A stretch of 64,000 nucleotides of DNA. It comes from Candidatus Nitrosotenuis uzonensis (GTDB lineage Archaea > Thermoproteota > Nitrososphaeria > Nitrososphaerales > Nitrosopumilaceae). The notes under the pieces were generated by a model. The model was not told where the DNA came from, did not search any database, and worked only from the letters and a program-made list of their open reading frames with translations. The translations under genes were made by a program, and so were the position numbers. This document shows positions 25,413 to 35,853 of the stretch, piece by piece; the first letter of the stretch is position 1; each line of letters starts with the position of its first letter. The stretch covers positions 1 to 64,000 of the forward strand of contig NZ_CBTY010000009.1 in the NCBI RefSeq assembly GCF_000723185.1, in the 5' to 3' direction.

Positions 25413-26111
25413 TCACGATGTTAGCGTGCCAGTGAGATTCAGTTTGTATGGGATATCTTTGTTAACAATATAAAATGGCTGATCATGTAGTAGAACATTT
25501 TGTCTATTGTTATTATCTGATAAAATTTTTTCACTAATTTGTGCCCTTACGAAATATTCGCCTTTATTGGTAGAGCCTATAATCAACACCATATCATGGT
25601 CTACAATTTTCACTGTTATCAGATTTAAGTTCATTGCAGTACTATCGAGAATTAATCTCGCCTCACTTACTTTGAATTCTTCAAGATTCATTCCCGCTAC
25701 AGGTCTCATTTTTATTAACAATGACGCATCTTTTAACATTGTTGATGGGCTTGCAAGCGCAGTTCCGCTCATCTCAAGTTTGAATTCTTTTGCTTCAAAT
25801 TCACTCAGTCGCGATTTTTCGGATCTTTGTTGCTGTACTGTACGATCTAATGTTGTGATTTTATCCAAACTGCCATAAGATGATCGAGGAAAGTCATTAG
25901 ATGATGGTGATGTGGAATCAGATGACAAACTGACACCAGATGATTGCACACCATATGTTTCAGATATTATAGACTCCGGTGTTTGAATTTCGTTCACAAT
26001 AGTTGTTCTTGTGGACATCTTGTCTTCAAATCCAAAAACCCAAAACGCAGAAATCACAGAAACAGCTATTAATGCAACACCTACATGATGTACGTTAGGT
26101 TTGCCTTGCAC
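25413..26111 (-). CDS. membrane-anchored extracellular protein, unknown
   Basis: The 232-residue protein has one N-terminal membrane segment (VGVALIAVSVISAFWVFGF), a Ser-rich linker (SSGVSLSSDSTSPSSND) and a beta-rich C-terminal domain (residues ~105-232) ending LNLTGTLTS. The domain resembles a generic extracellular beta sandwich; I do not recognise a family. The Ser/Thr-rich linker is likely glycosylated (inference). The stop nearly abuts the convergent FMN-binding gene. Confidence 0.65.
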   Translation of the reverse strand: MQGKPNVHHVGVALIAVSVISAFWVFGFEDKMSTRTTIVNEIQTPESIISETYGVQSSGVSLSSDSTSPSSNDFPRSSYGSLDKITTLDRTVQQQRSEKSRLSEFEAKEFKLEMSGTALASPSTMLKDASLLIKMRPVAGMNLEEFKVSEARLILDSTAMNLNLITVKIVDHDMVLIIGSTNKGEYFVRAQISEKILSDNNNRQNVLLHDQPFYIVNKDIPYKLNLTGTLTS

Positions 26112-26221
26112 TAAAATTTGTTTTCATAAATTACTTAAAAGAAATCCTCATAAATTATCAGTATGGAATATAGTAGATAACATAATCACCATGCCTTATA
26201 TTTCGATTTGAGCGATCGTAT

Positions 26222-28174
26222 ATGTTGCAGCAGATACATAGATTTTATCTAGAATCAGACTTCAAGCCCACTGGTGATCAACCTCAAGCAATATCAAAGC
26301 TTGTAGAAGGAATAAGAAAAAACAAGACACAGACCTTGTTGGGGGTTACTGGAAGTGGCAAGACGTTCACCATTGCAAACGCAATCGCAAATACTGGGAA
26401 GAATACACTTGTCATATCTCATAACAAGACCCTTGCGGCACAGCTATACTCTGAGTTAAAGCAATTCTTCCCAAAAAACAACGTGGGGTATTTTGTATCA
26501 TATTATGACTACTATCAGCCAGAAAGCTACATTCCTCAGACAGACACATACATAGAAAAAGATACGCAGATAAACGAAAAAATCGAGAAAATGCGTCTTG
26601 AAGCCACCGCTATGCTTCTTTCTGGCGAGCCTACAATTATTGTTGCAACAGTTTCCTGCATCTATTCACTTGGCTCACCAAAAGATTGGGAAGAAATGGC
26701 CACTACAATAAGTATTGAGAATCAGAATTCTCGTACAGAGATAATTAAAAGACTGATTAATGCCAGGTACGAACGGAATGATACTGAATTAGCCCCAGGC
26801 AATTTTAGAGTGAAAGGAGATACCATAGATATCATTCCAGCATATTCTGAAGATGTCATTAGAATTTCTATGTTTGGGGATAAAGTAGAAAAGATCACTG
26901 TACTTGACCACATAACATTAAAGGAAAAGCGTAAGTTACAGTCAATCAAAATATTTCCTGCAAAACATTATCTAATTGCAAATGATGTGAGACAAAAAGC
27001 TATCAAATCAATTAGAGATGAGCTTAAAGAACGACTTCCACAACTAAACGAGCTTGAACGACAGCGATTGGAAATGCGCACTAAATTTGACTTGGAGATG
27101 ATTGAAGAATTAGGATATTGTTCAGGAATTGAAAATTATTCACGGCATTTTGATGGAAGAAAACCTGGTGAGAAAGCATTTTGTTTATTAGATTTTTTCG
27201 GAAATGATTTTTTGCTAGTAATTGACGAATCACATGTCACAATACCACAACTACACGCCATGTATGGGGGCGACTATACTAGAAAAAAATCTCTCGTAGA
27301 GTATGGTTTCAGACTACCAAGTGCTTTTGACAATAGACCACTAAAGTTTGAAGAATTTGAACAATATATTCAAAACTGTATTTTTGTTTCAGCTACACCA
27401 TCAGAATATGAAAAAGAAAAATCATCGCAGATTGTCGAACAGCTAGTCAGACCCACAGGACTTATAGATCCACAAGTACAAGTAAAGCCAACAAAAAATC
27501 AAATGGATGATCTCATATCTGAAATCATCGAACGCGTGAAAAAGAATCAGCGTGTGCTTGTAACAACACTTACAAAAAGAATGGCAGAGGATTTAGCAGA
27601 ATATTTCTCAAAAAAAGAAATCAAAGTAAGATACCTTCACTCTGAAATTGAAGGATTGCAAAGAACAGAATTGATAAGGCAGTTAAGACTAGGCGAATTT
27701 GATGTTCTAGTAGGCATAAATCTGTTGAGAGAGGGCCTAGATATTCCTGAAGTTTCCCTTGTTGCGATACTTGATGCCGATAAGGAAGGATTTCTAAGAA
27801 ACTATACTAGTCTGATCCAAACTTTTGGTAGAGCTGCCAGAAATGTCAATGGTTCCGTCATACTGTACGCAGACATTATGACGAGATCAATGAAAGCTGC
27901 AATTGATGAAACAGAACGCAGGCGGGCAAAACAGATAGAGTATAATAAAAAACACAAGATAACGCCAAAGACCATAATAAAGTCAATACCAAAACAAGTT
28001 ACGTCATTTGACGATTTAAAGAACAAGACCCAGCATGATTTGAATAGAGATGCAATAGAAATCGAAGCCATGATGAAAAAATATGCCGAGGAGCTTGATT
28101 TTGAGAGAGCCATAGAGTGCAGAGACAGGCTACGAAGGATACAGATAGAGGTGGAAAAAAAGAATGCACGATAG
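26222..28174 (+). CDS. uvrB: UvrABC system protein B
   Basis: UvrB is the damage-verifying helicase of nucleotide excision repair. The 650-residue product has Walker [11 protein letters not shown] near residue 41, the beta-hairpin region [21 protein letters not shown] near 92, the helicase motifs [22 protein letters not shown] and [26 protein letters not shown], and a C-terminal UVR domain ([20 protein letters not shown]) for UvrC binding. The start is ATG at 26222. It is the first gene of the operon uvrB-uvrA-uvrC; uvrA starts inside its last codons (11-base overlap). Archaea that have these genes are believed to have obtained them from bacteria. Confidence 0.97.
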   Translation: MLQQIHRFYLESDFKPTGDQPQAISKLVEGIRKNKTQTLLGVTGSGKTFTIANAIANTGKNTLVISHNKTLAAQLYSELKQFFPKNNVGYFVSYYDYYQPESYIPQTDTYIEKDTQINEKIEKMRLEATAMLLSGEPTIIVATVSCIYSLGSPKDWEEMATTISIENQNSRTEIIKRLINARYERNDTELAPGNFRVKGDTIDIIPAYSEDVIRISMFGDKVEKITVLDHITLKEKRKLQSIKIFPAKHYLIANDVRQKAIKSIRDELKERLPQLNELERQRLEMRTKFDLEMIEELGYCSGIENYSRHFDGRKPGEKAFCLLDFFGNDFLLVIDESHVTIPQLHAMYGGDYTRKKSLVEYGFRLPSAFDNRPLKFEEFEQYIQNCIFVSATPSEYEKEKSSQIVEQLVRPTGLIDPQVQVKPTKNQMDDLISEIIERVKKNQRVLVTTLTKRMAEDLAEYFSKKEIKVRYLHSEIEGLQRTELIRQLRLGEFDVLVGINLLREGLDIPEVSLVAILDADKEGFLRNYTSLIQTFGRAARNVNGSVILYADIMTRSMKAAIDETERRRAKQIEYNKKHKITPKTIIKSIPKQVTSFDDLKNKTQHDLNRDAIEIEAMMKKYAEELDFERAIECRDRLRRIQIEVEKKNAR

Positions 28175-30977
28175 ACTAAAGATCCGCGGCGCAAGACATC
28201 ATAATCTAAAAAATCTCAATCTAGATATCCCGAAGAACAAGCTAGTAGTAATATCAGGATTATCAGGATCAGGCAAATCCACTCTTGCGTTTGATACCAT
28301 ATATGCTGAAGGGCAGAGAAGATATGTCGAATCTTTGTCTGCATACGCAAGACAGTTTTTGGAAATGATGGATAAGCCTGATGTCGATTCTATAGAAGGG
28401 CTCTCACCCGCAATATCAATTCAGCAGAAGACGACCTCAAAGAACCCACGTTCCACGGTTGGTACCACTACAGAAATTTATGATTACCTCAGATTGCTGT
28501 ATGCAAGAATTGGCATTCCACATTGTCCAAAATGTGGCAGAAAAATATCAAACCAGTCTATCGAGTCAATATGCGAATCAATTTTCAAAGATTTTGCAGA
28601 AAGACAGATTCTGATATTAGCACCGCTAGTTCAAAGAAAAAAAGGAACTTATGAGAAACTCTTTGAACAAATAAAAAAAGACGGTTATTCTCGTGCACGA
28701 GTAGACAGTCAGATCATACTCTTGGAAGATGAAATACCTTCACTAGACAGACAAAAATGGCACAATATTGAGATAATAGTAGATAGGCTGACCGCATCAA
28801 AGTCTGAAAAATCGCGGCTTTTTGAAGCGATACAAACTGCACTAAAGGCAGCAAAAGGCTCCGTTCTCATTTCATCCGAAAAAGAAGAAAGAATATTCTC
28901 GCAGAATAATGCCTGTCCATATTGTGGGATAACAATTGGAGAGATAGAGCCAAGGACATTTTCCTTTAATTCACCATTTGGCTCATGTAAGGCATGTCAT
29001 GGCCTTGGAATAAAGATGGAGTTTGACGCAGATCTTGTTATACCAGATAAAAACAAGTCAATACTCGATGGAGCGATAGTTCCATGGAATGGCAGATTTT
29101 CATCATTTAGAAAACAGGAGCTGAAGGCAGTAGGAAAAAAATTTGGCTTCGATTTGATGACCCCAATCAACAAAATGACAAAAGAACAAATTCATGCAAT
29201 ACTATACGGAACCGATCAACGAATTCATTTTCAGTATGAATCGCAGTCAAGTGACTCCTTTTGGGAGTATACTAACGCTTTTGAAGGCGTACTTAACACA
29301 CTGCACAGATTGTTTATGGATACAGATTCCGAATCAAAAAGAGACTGGCTCAAACAATTCATGCGCGACATACCATGTAACGAATGCAATGGGAGAAAAC
29401 TAAAACCCGAAGCATTAGCAGTTAAGATAAACGGAGTTGGGATTTTTGATGTATGCGATATGTCAATTGATGAATGTTATGATTTTTTCAAGACAATAAA
29501 ATTAACGGAAACTGAAAAATACATAGCAAAAGATGTTTTGAAAGAGATCATAGAAAGACTAGAATTTCTAAAAAATGTAGGATTGAACTATCTTACTTTG
29601 AACAGACAAAGCAGTACACTTTCTGGAGGTGAATCTCAAAGAATAAGACTTGCAACTCAAATTGGCTCTAATTTAACTGGAGTATTGTATGTACTTGACG
29701 AACCTACAATAGGACTGCATCAGAGAGATAACGCACGTTTGATAAAGACGTTGATAAAGTTAAGGGATCTTGGCAATACAATTATCGTAGTAGAACACGA
29801 TGAAGAAGTCATACGTAATGCGGATTGGATAATTGATTTGGGTCCTGGTGCAGGCATTCACGGCGGTAATGTTGTCTTTGAAGGAACTGTAGAACAGATC
29901 TTAAACAACCACAAGTCAGTGACAGGGGATTATCTAAAAGACAAAAATCTAATAAGACTAGCGAATAAAACTCGCAATCAGAGCGGCAAGATAATAGTGA
30001 AGGGCGCCGCAGAAAACAATCTAAAAAATATAACAGTAGAATTCCCACTAGGACTTCTTGTTACGGTTACAGGCGTTTCAGGCTCTGGAAAATCCACTTT
30101 AGTGAACGAAATTCTGTTAAAGGCACTTACTGCACAATTTTATAAAACAACCGAAAAGCCTGGAAAGCATGCAGGAATATCAGGTACAGAAAACATTGAC
30201 AAGGTCATCGCAATAGATCAATCCCCAATAGGCAGAACGCCAAGATCAAACCCAGCTACGTACATTGGTGTGTTTACACACATACGAGACCTGTTTGCCA
30301 ATACAGAAATTGCAAAGGAACGCGGATATTTGCCAGGCCAGTTTTCATTCAATGTGGCAGATGGCAGATGTTTTGCGTGTGAGGGAGACGGTGTTAAAAA
30401 AATCGAGATGCAATTTCTATCAGATGTCTATGTAAGATGCGATGAATGTAAAGGTAAACGATACAATTCAGAAACATTATCTGTGCTATACAAGGGCAAG
30501 AGCATTGCCGATGTATTAGATATGACAGTCGAGGAAGCACTGTCATTTTTTGAAAACATTCCATCGATTAAGAGAATGTTGCAAACGATATTCGATGTCG
30601 GGCTTGGTTACATTAAGCTCGGACAATCATCTACTACGCTCTCAGGAGGTGAAGCGCAAAGAGTCAAGCTTGCATCAGAACTATCAAAACGCGATACTGG
30701 TAAGACGTTATACATCCTAGATGAGCCCACCACAGGACTACATTTTGCGGATGTACAGAAGCTATTAGACGTATTGAACAGATTAGCAAATCTTGGAAAC
30801 ACGGTGGTGGTGATCGAACACAATATGGATATAATCAGAAACTCTGATTGGATAATTGATTTAGGTCCAGAGGGAGGGGATAAAGGTGGCAGTGTAATTG
30901 CCGCCGGTCCACCGCATGAAGTTGCAAAAAATCCTAAAAGCTACACAGGCAGATACCTCAAGAAATTGATAAATTGA
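28164..30977 (+). CDS. uvrA: UvrABC system protein A
   Basis: UvrA is the damage-recognition ATPase. The 937-residue protein contains two ABC modules. The first Walker A is GLSGSGKST near residue 34 with signature [12 protein letters not shown] near 487; the second is GVSGSGKST near 640 with [12 protein letters not shown] near 827. Zinc-finger cysteines occur as CPYCGI ... CKACHG and, in the second half, CFACEGDG ... [20 protein letters not shown] links to the latter. Length is normal. It overlaps uvrB by 11 bases and uvrC by four, so expression is coupled. Confidence 0.97.
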   Translation: MHDRLKIRGARHHNLKNLNLDIPKNKLVVISGLSGSGKSTLAFDTIYAEGQRRYVESLSAYARQFLEMMDKPDVDSIEGLSPAISIQQKTTSKNPRSTVGTTTEIYDYLRLLYARIGIPHCPKCGRKISNQSIESICESIFKDFAERQILILAPLVQRKKGTYEKLFEQIKKDGYSRARVDSQIILLEDEIPSLDRQKWHNIEIIVDRLTASKSEKSRLFEAIQTALKAAKGSVLISSEKEERIFSQNNACPYCGITIGEIEPRTFSFNSPFGSCKACHGLGIKMEFDADLVIPDKNKSILDGAIVPWNGRFSSFRKQELKAVGKKFGFDLMTPINKMTKEQIHAILYGTDQRIHFQYESQSSDSFWEYTNAFEGVLNTLHRLFMDTDSESKRDWLKQFMRDIPCNECNGRKLKPEALAVKINGVGIFDVCDMSIDECYDFFKTIKLTETEKYIAKDVLKEIIERLEFLKNVGLNYLTLNRQSSTLSGGESQRIRLATQIGSNLTGVLYVLDEPTIGLHQRDNARLIKTLIKLRDLGNTIIVVEHDEEVIRNADWIIDLGPGAGIHGGNVVFEGTVEQILNNHKSVTGDYLKDKNLIRLANKTRNQSGKIIVKGAAENNLKNITVEFPLGLLVTVTGVSGSGKSTLVNEILLKALTAQFYKTTEKPGKHAGISGTENIDKVIAIDQSPIGRTPRSNPATYIGVFTHIRDLFANTEIAKERGYLPGQFSFNVADGRCFACEGDGVKKIEMQFLSDVYVRCDECKGKRYNSETLSVLYKGKSIADVLDMTVEEALSFFENIPSIKRMLQTIFDVGLGYIKLGQSSTTLSGGEAQRVKLASELSKRDTGKTLYILDEPTTGLHFADVQKLLDVLNRLANLGNTVVVIEHNMDIIRNSDWIIDLGPEGGDKGGSVIAAGPPHEVAKNPKSYTGRYLKKLIN

Positions 30978-32557
30978 CATTTAGTATCAAAAGCATAAAC
31001 ATACCGGATCATCCAGGCATCTATCTGATGAAGGATAAAGAGAATAAGATAATTTACATTGGAAAGGCAAAGAGTCTCAGAAATCGAGTTAGATCATACT
31101 TTTTGAAAAATCAGAATTACAAAACACAAAAACTCATAGAACGTATAACAGACATAGAATTTGTTCTAACAGATAATGAGAGTGAGGCATTCTTGCTCGA
31201 ATCTAATATGATAAAACAATACAGACCCATCTTCAATATAGAATTAAAAGACCAACAAAGATACACTTACTTGAGGCTTAGCGACGAAAAGTATCCAAGA
31301 TTAGTTGTTGCAAGAAGAACCAGAAATGGAAGATTTCTGGGGGGTGGAAAGATATTTGGCCCTTTTACTCAAGGAAGTTCAAAGTTATTAACAATAGGAT
31401 CATTGCGAAAAACATTCAAAATAAGAATTTGTAAACGATTACCGAAAAAGGCCTGTCTTGAGTACCATCTTGGAAATTGTGAAGCACCATGCGAGTTTGA
31501 AGAAGCCAGAACAAGATATGAAAAACATGTATCAAATCTAGAAGCAATACTTAGGGGCAAAGACCTTCACGCATATATAAAAACACTCGAGGCGGAGATG
31601 CGTGAAGCATCAGAAAAACTTCAGTTTGAACGTGCACGTGAGATACGCGATACGCTACACCGACTTGGAAGTTTGAATACAAGGCAGAAAATGGAAAGCG
31701 TCAGAATGATAGATGAAGAATATTTTGGCATATTAACGTACGAGCAAGTGGCTACAGTGATGAATTTTAAGAAAATAAATGGCGTCATAAGAGACAGCAA
31801 TAGATTTTCATTTGATCTTGTTGGAGATAATTCTTTTTCAAACTTTTTATTTCAATATTATACAACAAATCAGATTCCTTCTCACATAATAGTTAATGAG
31901 ATGCCAGATAATGCAAACATACTCGAAGAGCTACTAACAAAAAGAGCAGGATACAAAGTAAGCATTCAAGTTCCAACTGTAGGAAAGAGAAAAGAAATGA
32001 TAGACCTTATTCTGAAGAATATCGAATTATTACAGGCAAAAGGTATAGATCCTGCTCTAATAGAACTACAAAAAATACTCAATCTTCCGAAAGTACCAAA
32101 AATAATAGAATGTTTTGACATATCAAATCATGGAAGAGACTATGCTGTTGGCTCTATGTCTAGATTTGTAGATGGATTACCCAATAAAGATGGATATAGA
32201 AAATTCAAAATCAGAACTGTCAAAAGTCAAGATGACTTTGCTATGATTAATGAAATCATAAAGCGAAGATATTTCAGACTTGATGAAGAAAAATTCCAGA
32301 TGCCAGATTTGGTATTAATAGATGGCGGCAAGGGTCAATTAAACGCAGCAGTAACAGCACTGACAGAGCTAGGACTACATTTACCATGCATATCTCTCGC
32401 AAAAGAAGATGAATTGATATTCATACCAAAAAGTAGAGAGCCCATTATGATCGAAAAAACAAAACGAGCACTAAAAATTTTGCAATTTGCAAGGGATGAA
32501 GCACATAGGTTTGGTCTTGCATACAATCGTGCGCTACGTATTCCAAGATCAGATTAA
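30974..32557 (+). CDS. uvrC: UvrABC system protein C, without the C-terminal HhH domain
   Basis: UvrC makes the two incisions around a lesion. The 527-residue protein has an N-terminal GIY-YIG nuclease ([29 protein letters not shown]), cysteines in [21 protein letters not shown], a UVR motif ([17 protein letters not shown] near residue 220) and the RNase H-like nuclease ([29 protein letters not shown]). It stops at [10 protein letters not shown], where bacterial UvrC continues for about 60 residues with a tandem helix-hairpin-helix domain. No HhH remnant is visible in the 120 bases downstream in any frame. The TTG start overlaps the uvrA stop. Confidence 0.95.
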   Translation: MTFSIKSINIPDHPGIYLMKDKENKIIYIGKAKSLRNRVRSYFLKNQNYKTQKLIERITDIEFVLTDNESEAFLLESNMIKQYRPIFNIELKDQQRYTYLRLSDEKYPRLVVARRTRNGRFLGGGKIFGPFTQGSSKLLTIGSLRKTFKIRICKRLPKKACLEYHLGNCEAPCEFEEARTRYEKHVSNLEAILRGKDLHAYIKTLEAEMREASEKLQFERAREIRDTLHRLGSLNTRQKMESVRMIDEEYFGILTYEQVATVMNFKKINGVIRDSNRFSFDLVGDNSFSNFLFQYYTTNQIPSHIIVNEMPDNANILEELLTKRAGYKVSIQVPTVGKRKEMIDLILKNIELLQAKGIDPALIELQKILNLPKVPKIIECFDISNHGRDYAVGSMSRFVDGLPNKDGYRKFKIRTVKSQDDFAMINEIIKRRYFRLDEEKFQMPDLVLIDGGKGQLNAAVTALTELGLHLPCISLAKEDELIFIPKSREPIMIEKTKRALKILQFARDEAHRFGLAYNRALRIPRSD

Positions 32558-32683
32558 CAAATACAAGATAGATAAAGATGTAATTGAACAAATTTTTAAT
32601 TTTTTAATAACCCATGATAAATACGTCAAAGTGATTATTTGACAATATGAAATTGAAAAGACATATTTTAATGAGGAATTCAA

Positions 32684-32923
32684 ATGGCAGTTGCATATGT
32701 ATTAATTAATTGTGAGCTCGGTTCCGAACAAACGGTCATAAATCAAGTAAAACAGATAGCCGAAGTAAAGGAAGTTAGAGGAGTGTTTGGAGCATATGAT
32801 ATTCTTGTAAAAATAGAAACTGCATCAGTGGAAAGATTACGTGAGATAATTACTTGGAAAATACGGAAAATTGATAAAATACGATCTACACTAACGCTGA
32901 TGGGTGTAGAAGGACAGGCATAG
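32684..32923 (+). CDS. stand-alone Lrp/AsnC ligand-binding (RAM) protein 1
   Basis: The 79-residue protein is a bare RAM (regulation of amino acid metabolism) domain: VAYVLINCELGSEQTVINQVKQ, then VRGVFGAYDILVKIETAS and RSTLTLMGVEG. It lacks the helix-turn-helix that full Lrp regulators carry, so it cannot bind DNA by itself and may act as an effector-sensing partner. It is the first of three tandem genes; the next starts directly after its stop. Confidence 0.85.
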   Translation: MAVAYVLINCELGSEQTVINQVKQIAEVKEVRGVFGAYDILVKIETASVERLREIITWKIRKIDKIRSTLTLMGVEGQA

Positions 32924-33175
32924 TTGCCAACAGCTTATTTTTTAGTCAATACAAAGATGAAACATGAATTAGACGTAATAAACAAAATAAAATCAATACT
33001 TAGTCAAACACAACTTCCACATGAAGTACAAGGAGTGTTTGGTGTCTATGACATAGTAAGCAAAATCACAGCTACAACAGATGAGGAGCTTCGTAACATA
33101 GTTTTAGAAAAGCTCAGAAAAATTGAGCATATAGAATCAGCAATTACCATGATGGTGAATGAGGGTTCAAAATAA
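32924..33175 (+). CDS. stand-alone Lrp/AsnC ligand-binding (RAM) protein 2
   Basis: The 83-residue RAM domain begins with TTG immediately behind the stop of the first copy: PTAYFLVNTKMKHELDVINKIKS, then QGVFGVYDIVSKITATTDEELRNIVLEKLRKI. Compared with its neighbours it has a short insert (SILSQTQLPHE) before the VFG turn. The sequence differs enough from the other two to rule out a recent duplication. Likely dimer or octamer partner of RAM 1 and 3. Confidence 0.85.
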   Translation: MPTAYFLVNTKMKHELDVINKIKSILSQTQLPHEVQGVFGVYDIVSKITATTDEELRNIVLEKLRKIEHIESAITMMVNEGSK

Positions 33176-33423
33176 TGCCAACTGCATTCGTAATAATTCA
33201 TTGTGAGCCAGATCAAACATACTATGTCATACGTAATTTGAAAAACTTGCCAGGAGTGAAATCAGCAGATGATGTGTTCGGTTATTACGAGATAGTATGT
33301 AAGGTAGAGTCAGATACACATTCAGAATTAGAAAAAATAATCACTGGAAAAATTAGAAAAATTGAGCACATAATAAGTACCATGACTCTAACTGTAGTTG
33401 AGGGGCAGGGGCAAACAATGTAA
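33175..33423 (+). CDS. stand-alone Lrp/AsnC ligand-binding (RAM) protein 3
   Basis: The 82-residue domain shares the last base of the previous stop (TAATG), so translation is coupled. It reads PTAFVIIHCEPDQTYYVIRNLKNLPGVK, then VFGYYEIVCKVESDT and ISTMTLTVVEGQGQ. The VFGYYEI turn keeps the RAM consensus. The end of this gene is the end of the tandem set; the next 160 bases have only doubtful coding sequence. Confidence 0.85.
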   Translation: MPTAFVIIHCEPDQTYYVIRNLKNLPGVKSADDVFGYYEIVCKVESDTHSELEKIITGKIRKIEHIISTMTLTVVEGQGQTM

Positions 33424-33584
33424 AATCATTCATTTGTATACAGTATTGACAAACATTTGTTAGATTTGTAAGCAGATAGTTTTATCTTGTTTTTTGCAAA
33501 AGTAATGTTCTGGCGATTGCAAGTATATACAAGGCAATTTATGAAGCACGTTTAGACTCAAGACTTGAAGAATTACTCACAAAT

Positions 33585-33845
33585 ATGCTAAGATTTGACT
33601 CTTCCGTGAATGTTCAAGAGCCAATTCGCATATTTTTGTACAACTATCAAATCATGTCAGATAATTTTTGGGCTCAATACAAATATGCAAAATCATGTGA
33701 AGATGTCTTGGAATGTTATTACCAGTTTTCAAAAAACCAATGCACCATAATAGAGACTTTGCTTGAAAATTTACGACTAGTAAAAAACCAGGATCATTTT
33801 AAAGAAGACATACATTTGATGTTAAAAGATGCGTTTACATTTTAA
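33585..33845 (+). CDS. hypothetical protein, 86 aa, start uncertain
   Basis: The product is helical (RIFLYNYQIMSDNFWAQYKYA, ECYYQFSKNQCTIIETLLENL) and unrecognised. The frame stays open and looks coding upstream of the ATG at 33585: VLAIASIYKAIYEARLDSRLEELLTN. A good upstream ATG at 33505 is one base out of this frame; one extra base near 33507 would give a protein of about 113 residues. It lies directly before a HEPN-like gene, with 24 bases between them, and could be its partner. Confidence 0.5.
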   Translation: MLRFDSSVNVQEPIRIFLYNYQIMSDNFWAQYKYAKSCEDVLECYYQFSKNQCTIIETLLENLRLVKNQDHFKEDIHLMLKDAFTF

Positions 33846-33869
33846 GGCACAAAACAAAACACAGCAAAT

Positions 33870-34472
33870 ATGCCAGAAAATAGCAAATTGCGTCAAAAAG
33901 TGGATCCGTTGACTTTTAAAATTACGGCTGCAAATCATGTTCTAACAAACATAGCAAAAAAATTGCCCAAGAATATTGCAGAAAAAAACAATCTGGAATT
34001 ACACGTACAGGAATTCTTGTTTTTTGCATCAGGCGCAATTGAAGTAATAAAAAGAGAGATAAATTCAAGATTTGAAATATTTGACAAAGAAAATGTCTTT
34101 TACATATACGGATTAAAAAAACGCTTACTAGATGACGGAATACAGGGAAAAATTAAAGAAACAATTTCTAATTATTTTTCAACCCCAGAATACAACTACG
34201 AATTGGATACAAAAAATAGTAGTCTTTGGCGCCTTCAGACATTAAGAAACCAAGCAATGCACGGAAACATAATCAAGATAATACGAAATAAACTGCACTT
34301 CAAATACACTATACGAGCAGACAAAGAACGTGTCATTATATTTGTAGAATCAACAGAGAATCCATACAGATATTTTAAGCAGTTATTTGACGAGCTATGT
34401 AATTTTATAATCAAAACAAAAAAAATTATGAATCCAAATTATAAAATAAAGATAAAACCACTTCAGATATAG
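33870..34472 (+). CDS. HEPN-like protein
   Basis: The 200-residue protein is mostly helical with a motif LWRLQTLRNQAMHGN near residue 130. Arg-Asn-x3-His on a helix is the hallmark of HEPN domains, many of which are RNases in toxin-antitoxin, CRISPR and defence systems, although others are non-catalytic. N-terminal residues 20-60 (VLTNIAKKLPKNIAEKNNLELHVQEFLFFASGAIEVIKREI) would form the other helices of the bundle. The DNA is AT-rich relative to most of the window. It could be a toxin with the 33585 gene as antitoxin, or a host regulatory protein. The stop overlaps the convergent permease. Confidence 0.55.
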   Translation: MPENSKLRQKVDPLTFKITAANHVLTNIAKKLPKNIAEKNNLELHVQEFLFFASGAIEVIKREINSRFEIFDKENVFYIYGLKKRLLDDGIQGKIKETISNYFSTPEYNYELDTKNSSLWRLQTLRNQAMHGNIIKIIRNKLHFKYTIRADKERVIIFVESTENPYRYFKQLFDELCNFIIKTKKIMNPNYKIKIKPLQI

Positions 34473-35764
34473 GAGTACAACAGTAAAAACATTCCAAGTA
34501 TAGCCATGGTTACAACAGTCACAATAGAGCCTATTTTGAAGAATTCCCAGAATGAAAATGCCTCAGTTTTGTGTTTTTCTGCAGCCTCTAAAATTATGAT
34601 ATTACTAGCAGCTCCAAGTATAGTCAGATTTCCTGCCAAGGTACTTGCTGAAGCAAGCGCAATCCACAATAAAGTATCCGTACTAGAGACCCCCAGATTC
34701 TGCATTATTTGAAGATAGACTGCAACAAATGGGACGTTACTCATTATTTGACTCAGACCTGCACTCGTGGAAATAATGGCAAAAATTGCGGCCAGTTCGT
34801 CTGATGAGGTTAATGTTGGAAACACTGATGCAAAGACGTCTATTACTTTGCCGTTCCACATTGCAGCCATAAAAATGAACATTGAGACAAAAAAAGCAAT
34901 TATTTTCCAATTAATTTGTAAAAATATCTTCTTTCGTTGTTTAGTAATTACTAGGAGTAACAAGCCACCTACAAGTGCAGGATAACTAAAATTGATGTCA
35001 GTATCAACCCCAATTGTTTTGATAAATCCGATCAAAAAGAATCCTGCTATTACAGACAATGTTATAATCAAAGAAATTCTTGCTAATGTTGGATTTTCTA
35101 TTATATTTTCAGATGTTAGACTAGGCGGGATCATAGAATTATCAAATTCTTTTTTATAAAACTTTGATAATATCAGATACGTTACTGCAAGACATGCGAA
35201 AGTTGGAACGCCAAGATAGAACATAAAGTTCAAAAAAGGATTATCCATGCCACTATTCAGAGAAACAAGAAGATTTTGTGGATTTCCAATAGGAGTCAGC
35301 ATACTGCCTATCGTTACTCCAAAAGCAAGGGTTATCAAAAGCGGCACAGGTCTAATCTTCATTTGAGTGGCAAGTCCTATAACTATTGGAGTGGCCACAA
35401 GAGCAATTGTATCGTTGATAAGAAATGCAGATAATAATCCTAGAATCAAGAGAATGAATCCAAGTATTCTATTTGGAGTTCTTGCACGTTCGAGAATTTT
35501 GATTGTAATATATTTGAGCAAACCTGATGATTCCAATCCAGATACTAACACAAACATTCCAAAAAGAAAAAAAATAATTTCAAAATTTATTGCCTTAAGG
35601 GCCTGCTCAAATGTGATAAGTTGTAACATCAAAGACAGTAGTGCGCCTATAGACATTATTGCCCATATAGGTAGTCGAATTCCACGTACATTACGGGTTA
35701 TTATAAGGCCATACACAAGTCCGAAGAGAATGAATGCCGGAACGCTGGAATCTACAGATAACAT
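34463..35764 (-). CDS. ion transporter of the ArsB/NhaD (IT) superfamily
   Basis: From the ATG at 35764 the protein has about 433 residues and 10-12 hydrophobic segments. The first lies near residue 10 (VPAFILFGLVYGLII). A paired, inverted hairpin signature GNPQNLL (near residue 164, in MLTPIGNPQ) and its counterpart late in the protein (LGAASNIIILEAAEKH) are typical of the ion transporter superfamily (arsenite, citrate, Na+/H+, dicarboxylates). The substrate cannot be fixed. The frame opens 18 residues further upstream, but the ATG at 35764 gives a better membrane start. Confidence 0.8.
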   Translation of the reverse strand: MLSVDSSVPAFILFGLVYGLIITRNVRGIRLPIWAIMSIGALLSLMLQLITFEQALKAINFEIIFFLFGMFVLVSGLESSGLLKYITIKILERARTPNRILGFILLILGLLSAFLINDTIALVATPIVIGLATQMKIRPVPLLITLAFGVTIGSMLTPIGNPQNLLVSLNSGMDNPFLNFMFYLGVPTFACLAVTYLILSKFYKKEFDNSMIPPSLTSENIIENPTLARISLIITLSVIAGFFLIGFIKTIGVDTDINFSYPALVGGLLLLVITKQRKKIFLQINWKIIAFFVSMFIFMAAMWNGKVIDVFASVFPTLTSSDELAAIFAIISTSAGLSQIMSNVPFVAVYLQIMQNLGVSSTDTLLWIALASASTLAGNLTILGAASNIIILEAAEKHKTEAFSFWEFFKIGSIVTVVTMAILGMFLLLYSYI

Positions 35765-35853
35765 TGATTTTTGATGACAAGTGACCATAATTTGGGTATT
35801 GACAGGTAAAAAATGCAATTAGCTTTATTTACCGTTTAAATGCCACAAGCGGC

